DNA of 64,000 nt from Ophioderma brevispina (Eukaryota; Echinodermata; Ophiuroidea; Amphilepidida; Ophiodermatidae). Of this stretch, positions 36,096 through 48,984 are shown one piece after another. A program made the position numbers and the translations under genes. The stretch's first letter is position 1, and each line of letters opens with the position of its first letter. Under the pieces are notes generated by a model, which saw only the letters and a program-made list of their open reading frames with translations, did not search any database and was not told the DNA's origin. Location: contig JAMKCH010014248.1 in the NCBI GenBank assembly GCA_023653785.1, forward strand, positions 1-64,000, read 5' to 3'.

Positions 36096-36199
36096 TTGAT
36101 AAAATTGCATTAATTTCAAATCGCAGGGGGATTTCTAACGTAATCCGTACGCATACTGGAAGTTTTTCTAACTTAATTGCTATTATAACATCTAACCAT

Positions 36200-36568
36200 T
36201 TAAAGACACTATCAGTGATTTGATAAAATAAGAAAATCGAAAAAATCATCAAAAATCAGATTTTTGCATGTTGGTAACAAGTACAGGTATCCCAACACAT
36301 CCTGCAAATGATAGGACCAGAAGCAACCTAATAAGGACAAAATCGGAAATTTTAGTCATTGCTGTCCGTTCGGACACTTACTACAACACGTAATTGAATG
36401 GAGATTCGTATTTTTGAAAACCGTCGTTTGCTTCCTTTTCTGTTAATCCTTCAGTTGGAAAAGGTAACTTATGAGAATTTTAGAGACAATTATCCTTAAC
36501 TTTTGAATTATTCCTGCTAATTTCAAATATTTTCACTCTTTCGGATAAATCACTGATAGTGTCTTTAA
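36200..36568. mobile_element. MITE with TTAA target duplication, AGACACTATCAGTG ends
   Basis: Perfect 18-bp inverted ends (AGACACTATCAGTGATTT) flanked by TTAA at 36200-36203 and 36565-36568; 361 bp inside. Family G copy 1 reads CATTTAGTCTCTAAATCC at this point (14657-14674), a nearly intact empty site. No coding potential. This is the third distinct end sequence in the window using a TTAA target. Confidence 0.85.
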
Positions 36569-36804
36569 GTTCTCTAAATCCAACTACCTTGCCCACAAAT
36601 ATGTTTTGAATTAGCACGGCACATGCCGAAAATATTCGTCATCCAAGATCAAACTAACAATCTTAGAAATTTGATTCCGGTTCCTAATGCCAAGCCTTTT
36701 GTGGATCTCAATGTTCATAATTGGAATGCTCGTTCCATATCCAATCAAACAGTCACATTGTTGGACCATGGAAGAAAGACATAAGAAGCAAGCACAACGA
36801 CCCA

Positions 36805-39360
36805 CTTTGCTTTGACCAATCCATCTGCCGCTCTATAATTGCAATTGTTATTCATATCCTCACAAGTGCCCTTCTGAGGATAATCCTAATCCAATTTTCT
36901 CGCTTGAGAAAATTCGCAGTTCGTGGTTGTTTCTTCATTGCGTAAAGATTTCCGGTCATCGGGAATCAGCGAATCAGCACGCGATGAATACTGCGAAGAA
37001 AATACTGAAACATATGGCGGCTTACATGGAAACCGGTCAACACGCCCGGGGGGTTTGCATTTTGGTCGGGAACCCATGCTCGTTCCAAAATAAGAGGGAC
37101 TACCTGCAAATGCGGGACTACCGCTAGGGGTATCAAATTCACGATAATGAAGTTCTAGTCCCGCTAGGGGTACAAATTCAGTTGTGATTGTGACTGGTTC
37201 AATGATACAAATAGGAAAAACTAACCTAAATATATCAGCAAAATAACCCTAAGTGTGTATTTTTTCTTGCAGTAGCACAAGTGTCATTTTTCTTGTATAT
37301 TGGCTATTTTTAATGTGTATCTTTTTTCATGTATAGAGAACAGGTTCCGCAAGGGGTATAATCGCACTGCAAATTACCTATAATATTCATTCAATATTTA
37401 TTTGTTCATTGTAGAATACAGCAAAAACAATGTGATAAATAATTATGTCAATAATGCGGTACAGTGAAAAATTGATTGTTACAATATTAATCAAAAATAT
37501 TTTGCATCCAAGTAAAGATGTTTATTATACATTATAAGTGGAATTTCCAAAGACGGTATAATAACTGGGATAATACTAGCGGAAAATATATTTAAAATAG
37601 CCTAGTAAGGATGTCATATTACTGTTGTACCGTTATGTGTGTATTTTCACTGAAAACTAGTATAACTGGTTCCATTAGGGCCGGGTATATTTTAACTGAA
37701 AATTGGTCCCGTTAGGGGTCACTTTCAGAACCCCTGGAACGAGAATGGTGCCCAACGAAAATCCAAGACGGACGGCCCCAACACGTTCAAATTTAGTCAA
37801 ACTTTCATCTTTTATTTCTCACACTGGGCAGTCCTGGGCACTACACTAAAGCTGCACGCATAACGATGTACAAACACACAAGCACTGCGTATTTAACGAA
37901 AACAGCAACAAATACACACCGGAGACAGCCGGAACATGTTTTAATATAGGCACTTCAGGTGGAAAATTATATTGGTATTTAGAGGTTTTAAAATACACAC
38001 CATTGGATAGAGGGGATCAACTGCAGCACGTAACATTTTGAATTTCCAAAATCGGATCTACGGTTGCGGAGATATTCCAATTTTAGTACATTGTACTCGT
38101 ACATTGAAGCAATTGGGAGACCATTTGTCAAAGGTCAAATCTTTTATTTTCTCTATTTTCTTATGGCACCATCAAAATAGCATCTTTATGTACATAATAA
38201 ATTAATCTAAAAAACTATACAAAAGATACAGGACTAGAAAATTCAGCATACTTCCTGTTATAAGCGACTTTATACATTATCATATTAAAGAAACATCTCT
38301 CTTGCGTAATATGAAACTAAATTGGCATAGGACATGATAAAAATGGGTTACATTTCATGATTTTATAGCATTTTTTTGTAGAAAATTAACACATGTCTCA
38401 ATCTCTGTCATGCTATACTTAAAAATTGTAGAAAATCAACCTGTTGCATGTCCTATGTAAAGTGGTATTAGGTTTCCACTCTCCTGCTGTGATATTTCAT
38501 ATACTAATTTGCTATTTCTAAAAAATGCGAAAAATATACAATTTCCAAAATGCGTGTACTATAACACGGAAAGTATTGATGCAATAATAAACTTGTCACG
38601 TGCGATATAACCCCAAAATGAACTGTTAACTATTTTCAGGAATAAGCCCCATCATAAGCATTTTGATGGACTAATTTGCATATTTTGCTTTAAAAGTGCA
38701 TATTTTGCTTAACAAATGGTGACTGATACACGATATTGGATGCACATAAAACTTAGGCAAGTTCAATGTATGTGTGGTTATAAACCCCTAATGAATTATA
38801 GCTGTTCCATCCTTCCTCCCTCCCCTCCCCCGTCGTAACGCCAAAAAAAATAGGTCGGTAGGACCTACCATTAAAAGTGTGTGATACATTTACTAAAATC
38901 CTGCCACTATGCCACTCAAAAATCCGACTTGCCACTGTGAACAACTCCCTTACTTTGAGGTATGTGTGGGAGGAGGGGAGAGCTCCTTCGAACAGCTACC
39001 TATGTTTTAATACTACAAAATACAATTAGTAACGAACTAGAAAACGAATCGTCTTTCTGTATGCCTACGGACTTATTCAATGGAATATTGCACCCCACTT
39101 TGAAGCATAAGTCCATGTGCAGGAAGAATGACTCAAAAAGCGTCTTTCTGGAAAACATATTTGGTTGAAACTCTATTTCGTAAAAATACAAGAATAAACT
39201 GGGAATTGTGTACCAACATGGCAGTCAAAACGAAGAGCTTCGTTCACAAATTAATAAAATAATGTGATACGTAGACGTATAGCCAATTCAAGCTGATTAG
39301 ATACATACCGAAAGCTTTAAATAATTAAATCAATAGCGAAACATCATACATCAAAAGGTA
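36805..39360. other. Region without recognised genes
   Basis: Between 37120 and 37740 a short phrase around GCTAGGGGTA or GTTAGGGGT recurs four or five times in variant form, twice within 50 bases at 37120-37180. Otherwise AT-rich with only short frames. Confidence 0.4.
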
Positions 39361-39361
39361 T

Positions 39362-39751
39362 CTTTTATTTAGTGAAATTTCGAAAGCTAATTCTTCTTTC
39401 AACGCACTAGAAAGTGAAAAAGTGCAAAAAAAAATGCGTGAACCTAACAGGAAGCGTGGTCTTGTCAACTCAAGAGCTGTCAAACACAGGCGTAGGGCTG
39501 TTGTACAGCCTGCCAATGGCGAAGAGTTTTCCACTTACTTTCTTTTTATTTCCGCGCGAGAAATTTTCACCCAAATTACTTTTGGGGAAAAGTATGTTAT
39601 TCTTTATTGTACTAATTCTACACAACTAGATATATTGCAAAATGATTACTTCATACTGAAAAAAGATGTAAAACCTTTTAAAAATCATAGCTTTTGGTCA
39701 ACACGGTCAATTTGGAAATATCATAATATGGCTGGAAAGCTGGTCATCTGA
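39362..39751 (+). other. Unrecognised coding-like open frame
   Basis: The frame containing MREPNRKRGLVNSRAVKHRR is open to the stop at 39751, and the reading also extends upstream of the first methionine codon. The basic N-terminal part looks coding-like, while the second half is AT-rich and less convincing. There is no paralogue in the window and no recognised domain. A 5' splice site could lie after the basic part, but none is certain. It could be an exon fragment or chance. Confidence 0.25.
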
Positions 39752-40169
39752 ACTTCTCGAAAATACCAATCGGCGAAGCGATCACGCCAATCACAGCGAG
39801 CGGATTCCACTTTTCATTCATAAATATATATTTCGGATATTTACGGAGACCTCCGAAAACTGGTCCCTGTGCCAAGGCTATTATTTAGCGTGTACTTTCA
39901 ATGGAACATGCACAGTGCAGCAGCAAAAGGACAACTTCTTGAAACTCACTCCATCGATGGATATTTCGCCCTTAAAGAAAAAGTTGAAAACGTTTCTCTA
40001 TACCGTTTACGGAATGGGATAAAAGATATAATGCAATGTTATATTTGAAGGATGGGGAATCTGTCGCAGCATTATTTTGCCTACATGCTTGTGTTTTCGG
40101 GGAAAAAATCAAATAATTCCAAGAGTTGCGTGAGACCCACGCACAAGTCTGTGTGCAGCGGATTTCGGT

Positions 40170-40740
40170 CACCGATTACGTAACGGGGGACTGACCAAAG
40201 GGGTGAAGCCATTCAAAACCAGTAGTCCGTGCTGGCGCTGACATTTTGATATTGACGGAATAATATTAGTTTGGGTGCTTGTGTATACCACACATATGTC
40301 AATTCGATACAAACAATCCGGCAAAATATCAGTTGTTGGATTTGGGTGCTATTGGGTGGTTTAAATTTTGTCCTACCCATTGAACAAGAACGAATGGAAT
40401 GACACGTCAGTCGTCTTGATTTAAAAAAACCGCCTCAATGAATACATCTTTTCACTAAGCTCCATATATGCATTATGGAAAAAAGAGTATCTGAGCCCAC
40501 AATGATCCATGTGCCTATTATTACACCTGGCACCTGACACATCCATCAATTTGTATCACTAACGATTAGGTATATGCAAAGCGGCACTCACAGTATGTGA
40601 AGAAGCGGAGGCAGCATGCTTTCATGGTTGGTACTATATGTTTTCTTTGTGGTCGGCAAAACATGCGAGACGATGCATTTTAAGATGCGTAACGCTTTAC
40701 ATCTCTATCTATATAGAACCTCTTTGACCTAAACTGCCTA
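40170..40740 (+). repeat. Repeat family C, copy 1
   Basis: Aligns with 43440-44050 and 46080-46700: AAAATATCAGTTGTTGGAT, CGCCTCAATGAATACATCTT, AAAGAGTATCTGAGC, TTTGTGGTCGGCAAAAC in the same order. Differences are largely one-base indels. Confidence 0.75.
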
Positions 40741-41187
40741 ATGCAATATATTTTTTACACGCACAATGTACGTATAGACCGTATTCAATATGACGTTCAG
40801 CCACAGACATGTTGGTGGGACAAGATGGCATACATCCAGGACTACAATACTTAAGCTGTCAAGCGATCCATGTGTGCAGCAATTTGCACAGGGATCAATT
40901 GACAGGTGAATGTATTGTTAGTAATGGAATGCGTCATCTGTCACCACCATGGCGGCTATTGAAATACGGTTTATTCGTTTTAAAACAAAAGGCTCGCGAT
41001 CATCGATTGCGGCAGCGGGATTACGATCAAAGGTTCACTGTGGAATCCTTTTTTTGTGCGGGTGAATGGGATAGACAGATTAAAATCGGATGGTGGAATT
41101 CGATGTGCTTCCTTAAGTATCTCTTTCGTCCATGGTTGGACCACGTATTTGCGGCTTGAGCACGATGTTGATACTCTATGTTTATAA

Positions 41188-42125
41188 ATGAAACTTGGCA
41201 TGCCGAGAATGACCCAGTTTTCAAAGGCTGACTGCACCCAACCAGGCAATAATGATGAACATAATGGTGGTATTGGTGTTTTAAAAAAACAAAAAATTAA
41301 TTTAACGCCTAACTACTGGTTTTGAAACAATACCTTTGCACATATCAGGTCCCCTGTGATAGTAATGATTCTGATACCACTATGTGATTATTATGAGACC
41401 ATTAATCTTCTGTTCTTGATGAACTTTGTCCTGCCACTAATAAGCCCTGGAGCTAGGCACAATTTGTAACACATCTCAAGTACAAACATTTTGAGTGATT
41501 AATATGTAGAAGCCTGACAGGAACCCTGAAATGCGATTTTACCTGCCGCAGTGGTGCCTTTACGAAGGGGCAAGACAAAGATTGTACAGGGGTCAAATGT
41601 TTACATTGATCCATCATATTGAAAAGTCTTACCAATTATGTGTCAACCATAAGGATTAGGCACCTTAAAGTTTCAGAGTTAGAGGCTAAAAACAGCAAAA
41701 ATCAATAAAAGGGTCAATTTCAGCTGTACTAGGGTCACAAAATTTTAAAATGCCCCGATTTGGATAAAAAATGGTGCAAAATCATGGTGGAGCTATAGGA
41801 TTAATCTAAGGAAGTTTTGAGTGTCCAAATGCTTGCTAAGAAAGGAGGGGGTAGCAATATCAAGCCCCATTGAATGCATGGATGTTGACCTTCTGTTGCC
41901 CCTACTCGATAGAGGTGGGGTGGTGTGGTAAGCGGAGATTACGGCGTGTCCGGCCAGCAGCAGCAGATTTTGCCCTGGATCATGAAGACGGGTAGATATA
42001 CGGGAAGAGTCTTATGTATTGTCTAAGACATCTAAAACGTAACAACACGTGGATAAAATAAAGTGGTACAATTTTTCAATAGACCAAGACTAGGTCAATA
42101 TATGTCCTTTTGGAAATATTTTCCG
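41188..42125 (+). repeat. Repeat family B, copy 2
   Basis: Partner of 31755-32815. The central part (about 41560-41880) instead resembles the fold-back element at 47889-48755 (a GTACAGGGGTCAAA block, CATAAGGATT and a TAAAAAATGG(T) block), so a degenerate fold-back copy may lie inside. Confidence 0.65.
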
Positions 42126-42648
42126 TGTCGAAAACCCGGACGTGCAATGGTGGTGGCGGTTAGGTATAATAATTATAATGGGCTGTTTTGATATTAGAGT
42201 GTATCGGTGCGCATGCGCTACAGAGCGCATAGCTCTGTAGCCATGGCGCGTTTGTTCAAGGGTATTATGTGTGATAGAAATTACTTTTGAGGGGGAAGTT
42301 CTGGAGTTTTGAGTATGCACAGTAATTTAACAGAAGCATGATTGATGTGAACCTTTAATAGCAGTGACGATGAAAACAGTGGCAAAGGACGTGGGCCTGG
42401 GGCCCTAACTGTTGAGCTAATTTAAGCACAACTTACAAAATTTACTGATTATTACACTGCGTAGGCCTATTATTGCCATGGCTGTAGCATAATTTACAAT
42501 TGAGTGGTGTTACGACTATGGTTTTATGACTTAATGATAAGCCTGTGGTATTGTCATAGTATAGCCAATTTAGTATTGTGTGCACGACAGTCGTGCATAT
42601 AACCTTTGCCTACTCTAAAATAATATGAAATACATTATTTGAAAAAGG

Positions 42649-42722
42649 CCATGGTTGGATTCGAACTGTGATACCTGCATTATAACTCGATGCTCTTATC
42701 CATACACTAGCGAGGATGTGGG
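42649..42722 (-). pseudogene. tRNA-like sequence or tRNA-derived SINE head
   Basis: On the minus strand an A-box-like stretch (TAGTGTATGGATAAGAGC) is followed at the normal distance by a B-box (AGTTCGAATCC at 42657-42667). The total length is about that of a tRNA. The D-arm carries extra bases and the acceptor stem does not pair well, so a SINE head or pseudogene is more likely than a working tRNA. Confidence 0.5.
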
Positions 42723-43439
42723 TGGTGATTGATTTTAATCCTACATAAGTTTGTCCGGTAAATAGATTTCACAACAGTCTGGCGAATAGTCACTTCCTTG
42801 AAAAGTACCACACTATGACTTGAACTGCATTGGAAAAATAGTTCTTTACTACGTCTTTCAAATGCATTGAAACTAGTCTTTACTACAGAACCGCATGTAT
42901 AGTCTCACATCTTGATCGATTACGCTGTGACAACTGAGATACAGAATGCTTGCTGCTTTGCCGTATTGTATTATAAACGAGTAACCGAGATGATAGGTTG
43001 GTGTCCACGCGTCATGGACCAGGTCCTTTCAGGTATCAGTTATCAGTTTGCTCTTCAGGGGCGACAGATATATTTAAATCCGACTATGTTAAACAAGGTC
43101 TGTACATGATGACCCGCTGCCCAAAGTGCTATTATTTTTTTCCAAAAGACACCGTTTATTATGTTCAAAACAGTACAAAATTTACCTTTTCCCTACTGAT
43201 TCAAAAACCGACGTACGATGACGACAATCGGTTGTTTTTTTCCAATGTAGGGATACGTACGTAATTTTACCTGAATGGGGTCCCCCGAAGCAAAGAAGAA
43301 AAACCAATCAATGCCGTGACGTCATCAAATCTTTATTTTTTTCCAAAAATTGGCCTGTAGTCCCATAATTAAAAATTCATTTTTAAGATTAAACATCGTA
43401 TATTGTTCTTTATAATTAATATTCAATTGTCCCCGCATG

Positions 43440-45430
43440 ACTGTGAAAAAGATTGTCGTACAATCCAAGGGGTGAAACAGCCTTCAGTAAACCAGTCGTC
43501 CGTTGTTGGGTCGGACATTTTGAGTATTGCACGGAATAATTATCAGTTTGGGTGTTGTATACCAAGAATGTCTAAATCGATTCAAACTGTCCGCCAAAAT
43601 ATCAGTTGTTGGATGTTGGGTGCTATGGTGTGGTTAAATTTTGTTCCTCCAGCCTTCCTTCCTACTCTACCTATGGCCACACAAAGAAATGAAATGACCC
43701 ATCAGTCGTCTTGATTTAATTAAACCGCCTCAATGAATACATCTTTTCGACCAAGCGAGCATTGGCCATTATGAGAAAAAAAGAGTATCTGAGCACAACT
43801 GATCCCGGTACATATATACACCTGGCCACCTCTAACACATACAGTAATTTGTATCAATACCGATTAGGGTAGATGCAAAGCGGCACCCACAGCTGTGGAA
43901 GAAGCGGAGGCAGCCACCCCGGGGCAGCCATTGCTTTCTAGGTTTTCTTTGTGCATGGTCGGCAAAACATGCTAGACGGTGAATTTCTAAAGATTCGGGA
44001 ACGTTTTGCCTCATATCTATATAAAACATCTTTGGTCATATCTGAGACATGGCAATCGATTCCTTTGTTGGAGACAATCAAAGAAAGGATTTATCAAGCA
44101 AAAAGAGTTCTAAATGTCAGCGCCCAGCACGGACGACTGGTTTTGGGAATGCGGTTTCACCCCTTGGGATAAGTGTCATGAAAAGCGAGGCCGGGTGAAC
44201 CTTCTTAATCTGAGGAGGATTAGGCCACGTAAATAATGTAGTTTCGTTATGAGTGACCAAACTTTAATACTTAGATATATGATTGGACAAAGACGTCAAA
44301 CATTCATTTCTGGAACAAGACGGAATAATAAATGACAAGAACGCCGTAATTATCGAGGCTTAAACGTAATTAGGATTGTCCTAATATTCCGTAGGTGACA
44401 AAAATATGAATGAAGGCAGATCATGCAACGTGGTGATATAGAAAAATCACACTGGAAAAAAAACAGTTATGTAGTATTTGAAGTTTACTGATGTGGTTTT
44501 GTAAAAATGGGTGGCGGATTCTGAGATGGAGGATTCACCCCTTCCAGCCACTAATGACCAAAATACATTTTGGCGAGTAATAATTATATTTCTATAATTT
44601 TCTTTTCTTTGTTGAATGCTTCAGTTTGTTCAGTTGATGTTTGGAATATTCGTGCATTTGCCTGCTTATTTTCTTCGTGAGAAAAGGGACATTTTTTAAT
44701 GATGCCTTAATCTGATCGAATCGGCACATTAGAATTTCTATTGAATCAATGGGTAAACCATACACCCTGTCAGAACGAATGGAATCGTTGACATGCCCCA
44801 AAAACTTTAATGAACATGACAGAGAATAAAAAATCCTACTATAACCAATAATGGGCAGAAATCAGTTACTTCGCCGATAAGCGTAACCAATTCCTTATGC
44901 AAGAACTCTCGCCTAATTTGATCCCAAGGAGGAAGTAGTGAACAAAGACACTGAGTAAGTCGCACGCTGTGTTTTGCGCAGAGAAAGAGATCATCAGTAT
45001 GAATAACAGAAAAGCGCGTACAAAAAACTGGTCAGCACGCAATTCGGTCAAAGTTCCTGGCAAATCACGGTAGACTCGCGGCTGAGAATATGACGGTAAG
45101 AGCGATGGCAACACGCCAGCGTACAGCCTGTATCAACAGATCCAACACAACACGGATATGCTGCCCCGGCCGTGAACCACAAAGCAATTGATTTATTGTT
45201 ATTGTTGTGCTTGTTATTTAGAGCTTGCGGGAGCAAGGACGTGGGCCAAACATCATCGTTCATGTCCATACATCTCTCAGCTTAACACCTTTGATAGTTG
45301 TATTGACCCTCTATCATAGCAAGGTAGTTAGTGGTGTGCAAATTGTGGTGTCACTTTTCAATAGCGGGCCAATTTAAGTTTACACAGGGTCAAACTTTTA
45401 AAATGGACGCTAAATATAAATTGTAACGGT
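43440..45430 (+). repeat. 2-kb tandem duplication (families C + D), copy 1
   Basis: Corresponds along its whole length to 46080-48010, starting with the family C block, continuing through family D (TTCACCCC..TTGGG, TATATGATTGGAC, AGGATTCACCCCT.CCAGC, CAAATCACGGTAGACTCGCGG) and ending in the left arm of the fold-back element (45285-45405), where it breaks off. The copies differ mainly by one-base insertions and deletions. Confidence 0.8.
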
Positions 45431-45454
45431 TAATGAAGGGCGAGAAAATGGGAG

Positions 45455-46040
45455 TGCTTTAAACAGGGCGGTCGATATGACTCTGGCGCAAATCAACAGC
45501 TTGGGTGTGAATGGGAGTTTTAGCAAAATGCAAAGCCATGACAATGGAGTTCCAATTTTGTAAACAATATACATGCGTGGTTGCGAAGTCGTTGATTTCC
45601 ACTATTGTTGAGCGAAAAATTGTTTTATTCCTTTCACTATTTTTTATCAGAAATTTACTTTATACTACATCTGGCTTGGAACTTTATCTCAATTTAGACA
45701 CCATTTATAACTATTTAGTAGTTAGTAATACAGTCAGGAACTAGCAATTTATAATCATCACTTTGCGCGGAAAAATTCAAAAAAAATTGCAGTGGAACTC
45801 GTGATCGCTTGTATTTACAGCGTTAAATCTATCGTGCACCCATAGTATTGAAAGGTTTAATAAGGTCTGATTTTTTATTCCTGTCAGTAAAACGCATATT
45901 GTCGATGGTACGGACACATATGAGGGGATGTGTGGTGAGGTCAAAACTAAAAACGCGTATTAACAGCTGAAAGCTCAAACTTTGTTCAGCAGAATAAGAT
46001 GCCTAAACCCGATTTACATGAACCCTTTTAGTATCGATCG
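45455..46040 (+). repeat. Dispersed repeat shared with 53740-54230
   Basis: Shared blocks: GGTCGATATGACT, CAAATCAACAGCT, a TGCAAAGCC..GACAATGGAGTTC stretch, CATCACTTTGCGCGGAAAA and TTGTATTTACAGCG. The right end (45880-45960) also matches 7430-7510. It separates the two copies of the 2-kb tandem duplication. Confidence 0.7.
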
Positions 46041-46079
46041 CAAAATTTGTTAAAGGCTTCATACCAGATTCAATTGAAA

Positions 46080-48010
46080 GATTGTCGTACAATCCAAGGG
46101 GGTGAAACGCATTCAAAACCAGTCGCGTGCTGGGCGCTGACCCAATTTTGAATATGGCACGGAATAATTATAAGTTGGGGGCTTGGATACAAACATAATG
46201 TCAAACGATACAAAACAATCCGCCAAAAATATCAGTGGTGGATGTGGGTGTGTATTGTGTGCTACATTTTGTTAACATATGGCCCACACTAAGAATAAAA
46301 AAAAGGACACCATCAGTCGTTTGATGTAAATAAACGCCTCAATGAATACCTCTTCTCACCTAAGCGAAGCATTGCATTATGAGAAAAAAAGAGTATCTGA
46401 GCACAATAGATCCAGGTACACTATTATTACACCTGGCCACCTCTAAACACATACATTTAATTTGTATCACTACGATTAGTGTATATGCAAAAGCTGGCAC
46501 CCAAAGTATGTGGAAGCGGAGGGAGCCATTGCTTTCTATTGTTGGTACTCTAGTTTCTTTGTGGTCGGCAAAAACATCGAGCTGGTTGAATTTTGAATTT
46601 CTAAAGATTAACGTTTTGCCTCTCTATCTATAATAGAACCTCTTTGGTACAATCTGAGACATGCAATCGATTCCTTTGTTTGTAGACAATCAAAGAAGGG
46701 ATAAAGCAAAGAGGTTCTAAATGTCAGCGCCCAGCAACGGAACGACTGGTTTTGAATGCGTTTTCACCCCCTTGGGAGAAAGTGTCATAAAATCGAGGCG
46801 GGTGAAACCTCTTAAATATGAGGAGGATAGGCAACGTAAAATTGTAGTTCGTTATGAGGGACCAAAACTTAATATCTTAGATATATGATTGGACTAAAGA
46901 CGTCAAACATTATTTGTGGAACAAGACGATAAATGGAAAAAAAAGCAACGTAAACGAGGCTAAACGTATAGATTTTCTAATATCCGTATTGACGAAAAAT
47001 ACTGAATATGAAGGAAGTGCAGGCAAACAGTTGTTGATATAGAAAATCCACACTGAAAAACAACATTATGTCGTATTGAAGTCTGATGGGTTTGTAAAAA
47101 TGGGGCGGATTCTGATCGTGGAGGATCACCCCTCCCAGCAATAATGACAAATTACCATTTTGGCGAGTAATAAATTACTGATTCCTATATTTCTTTCTTT
47201 TGTTGAATGCTTCAGTTGTTCCAGTTGATGTTGGAATTTATCAGGGCATTTGCCCTTTGCAGGATGTTTTCGTTTGAGGAAAAGGGACATTTTTTAATTA
47301 TGGCCCTTAATCTGATCAGAACATCGTCCACATTAGAAGTTCTATTGAATCAATGGGTAAACCATACAACCTGTCAGAAACGAACGAATGGAATTGTCGA
47401 CACTCCCCAAAAACTTTTAATGAACTGACAGGAATAAAAAATCCTACTATAAACAATAACTGCTGCAGAAAAGGCAGAAATCAGGTACTTCGCCGATTTG
47501 GTAAACCAATGTCCTTATGCAAGCATCTCTCTCTTTGATCCCAAGGAGTAAGTGAAACAAAGAACTGAGTAAGTCGCACGCTGTGTTTTGCGCAGAAAGA
47601 GATCATAAGTACTGAATAAAAGAAAAGCGCGTACAACAAAATGTCAGCACGCAATCTGTCAAGTCTCCTGGCAAATCACGGTAGACTCGCGGCTGAAGAA
47701 TATGCCGGTAAAGAGCGCATGGCAACACGCCAGCGTACAGCCTGTATCAACAGCTCCAACACAACACGGATATGCTTCCCCGGCCGTGAACACAAAGCAA
47801 TTGATTTATTTGTTATTGTTGTGCTTGTTATTTAGAGCGGGAGCAAGGACTTGGGTCAAACATCATCGTTCATGTCCCACTACATCTCTCAGCTTTAACA
47901 CCTTTGATAGTTAGTATTGACCCTCTACATCAATGCAAGGTAGTTAGTGGTGTCAAATTGTGGTGTCACTTTTCAATAGGGGCCAATTTAAGTTTACACA
48001 GGGGGTCAAA
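46080..48010 (+). repeat. 2-kb tandem duplication (families C + D), copy 2
   Basis: Partner of 43440-45430. Here the fold-back element at its end is complete (to 48755). An open frame of 64 codons at 47641-47835 is broken by indels in copy 1, so it is not a conserved gene, although part of copy 1 can be read the same way if indels are ignored. Confidence 0.8.
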
Positions 48011-48755
48011 CTTTTAAATTACTCCAATCATGTTGAAATGTATGCCATATTGTCCGTCTAGTCATAAGGATTTCAAAAATGTATAGTTTGTACCATCTAT
48101 GACCATTGGTTTTTTATAGTTATTGAGAGGAAAATGGCTGAAAGTGCAAAAAAAAGGTAAATTTCTATTTGTACAGGGGTCAAAATTAGAAGTTGCTCCA
48201 ATTTTGGTAAAAAATGAAACAAATTGTTCATCTAGCTTAAGGTGTCAAAATAAGGAATAGTTTGTAGCATCTGCAATGCATAGTTTTCATGCTATGTGAC
48301 AAAATAGGGTCATGGCGCCAACATATTCAAATTGGCATTGACCTGCTTTGACCTTTATCTCGGTAAGTTAACATTTAACATAATCAAAACTATACTTTTT
48401 GGGAGCCCTCATTCCTCAGGCAATGATTTGCAAGCATTTAAAATAAAATCAGAGTAACTTTCAATGTTGACCCCCTGTACAAATTGAGTTTGACCTTTTT
48501 TGCACTTTTAGCTATTTTTACCCAATAACTCTAAAACCAATGGTCATAAATGGTACAAACTATACATTTTTGGAATCCTTGTGACTAGACGGACAATATG
48601 GCATACATTTCAAATGTTGGGGTCATTTTTTAAAAAGTTTGACCCCTGTGTAAACTTAAATGGCCCCTATTGAAAAAGTGACACCACAATTTGACACCAC
48701 TAACTACCTTGCATTGATGAAGAGGGTCCATACTAACTACTACTGGTGTCAAACC
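47889..48755. mobile_element. Fold-back element with ~330-bp inverted arms
   Basis: The left arm (about 47889-48185) and right arm (about 48445-48755) are reverse complements at moderate to high identity: GCAAGGTAGTTAGTGGTGTC, AAGTTTACACAGGGG, ATATTGTCCGTCTAGTCA and GTACAGGGG all occur inverted on the other side. The spacer is about 260 bp, with weak similarity between the arms continuing inward. A second left arm alone lies at 45285-45405. Confidence 0.8.
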
Positions 48756-48984
48756 TTAGATGTAGTCGGGCATGAACTAACTCCCTAAATAAGGACCCTA
48801 TGATATTCTGCTCCTGCTCTAATTGTTGTATAATTATTCTATACACAAGTTCTTTTTCACAAAACTTCTGTACAGAGTGCTCTATTCTACAGTGCGAGTA
48901 AAAAAAACCCTACATTCAGAATAAAAATATTTAAAATAGGTAAGAATTGTTTTTGCTCAAATGTTTGCTATGGTTATAAAAAAA

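Larger units (their letters stand above)
34960..36800 (+). repeat. Repeat family G, copy 2: probable LINE 5' region
   Basis: Partner of 13340-14960. It lacks the MITE at 14022-14548 but has its own insertions, one at about 35556-36095 and a TTAA MITE at 36200-36568. The homologous blocks resume at CATTAATTTCAAATCGC (36108) and at TTCTCTAAATCCAACTACC (36570). The coding-like end around 36612-36780 matches the LINE endonuclease start described at 14701. Confidence 0.75.

Noticed and set aside
37079..37743. Possible element bounded by CTCGTTCCA and TGGAACGAG
   Set aside because: The inverted match is only 9 bp and does not extend inward or give a target duplication.
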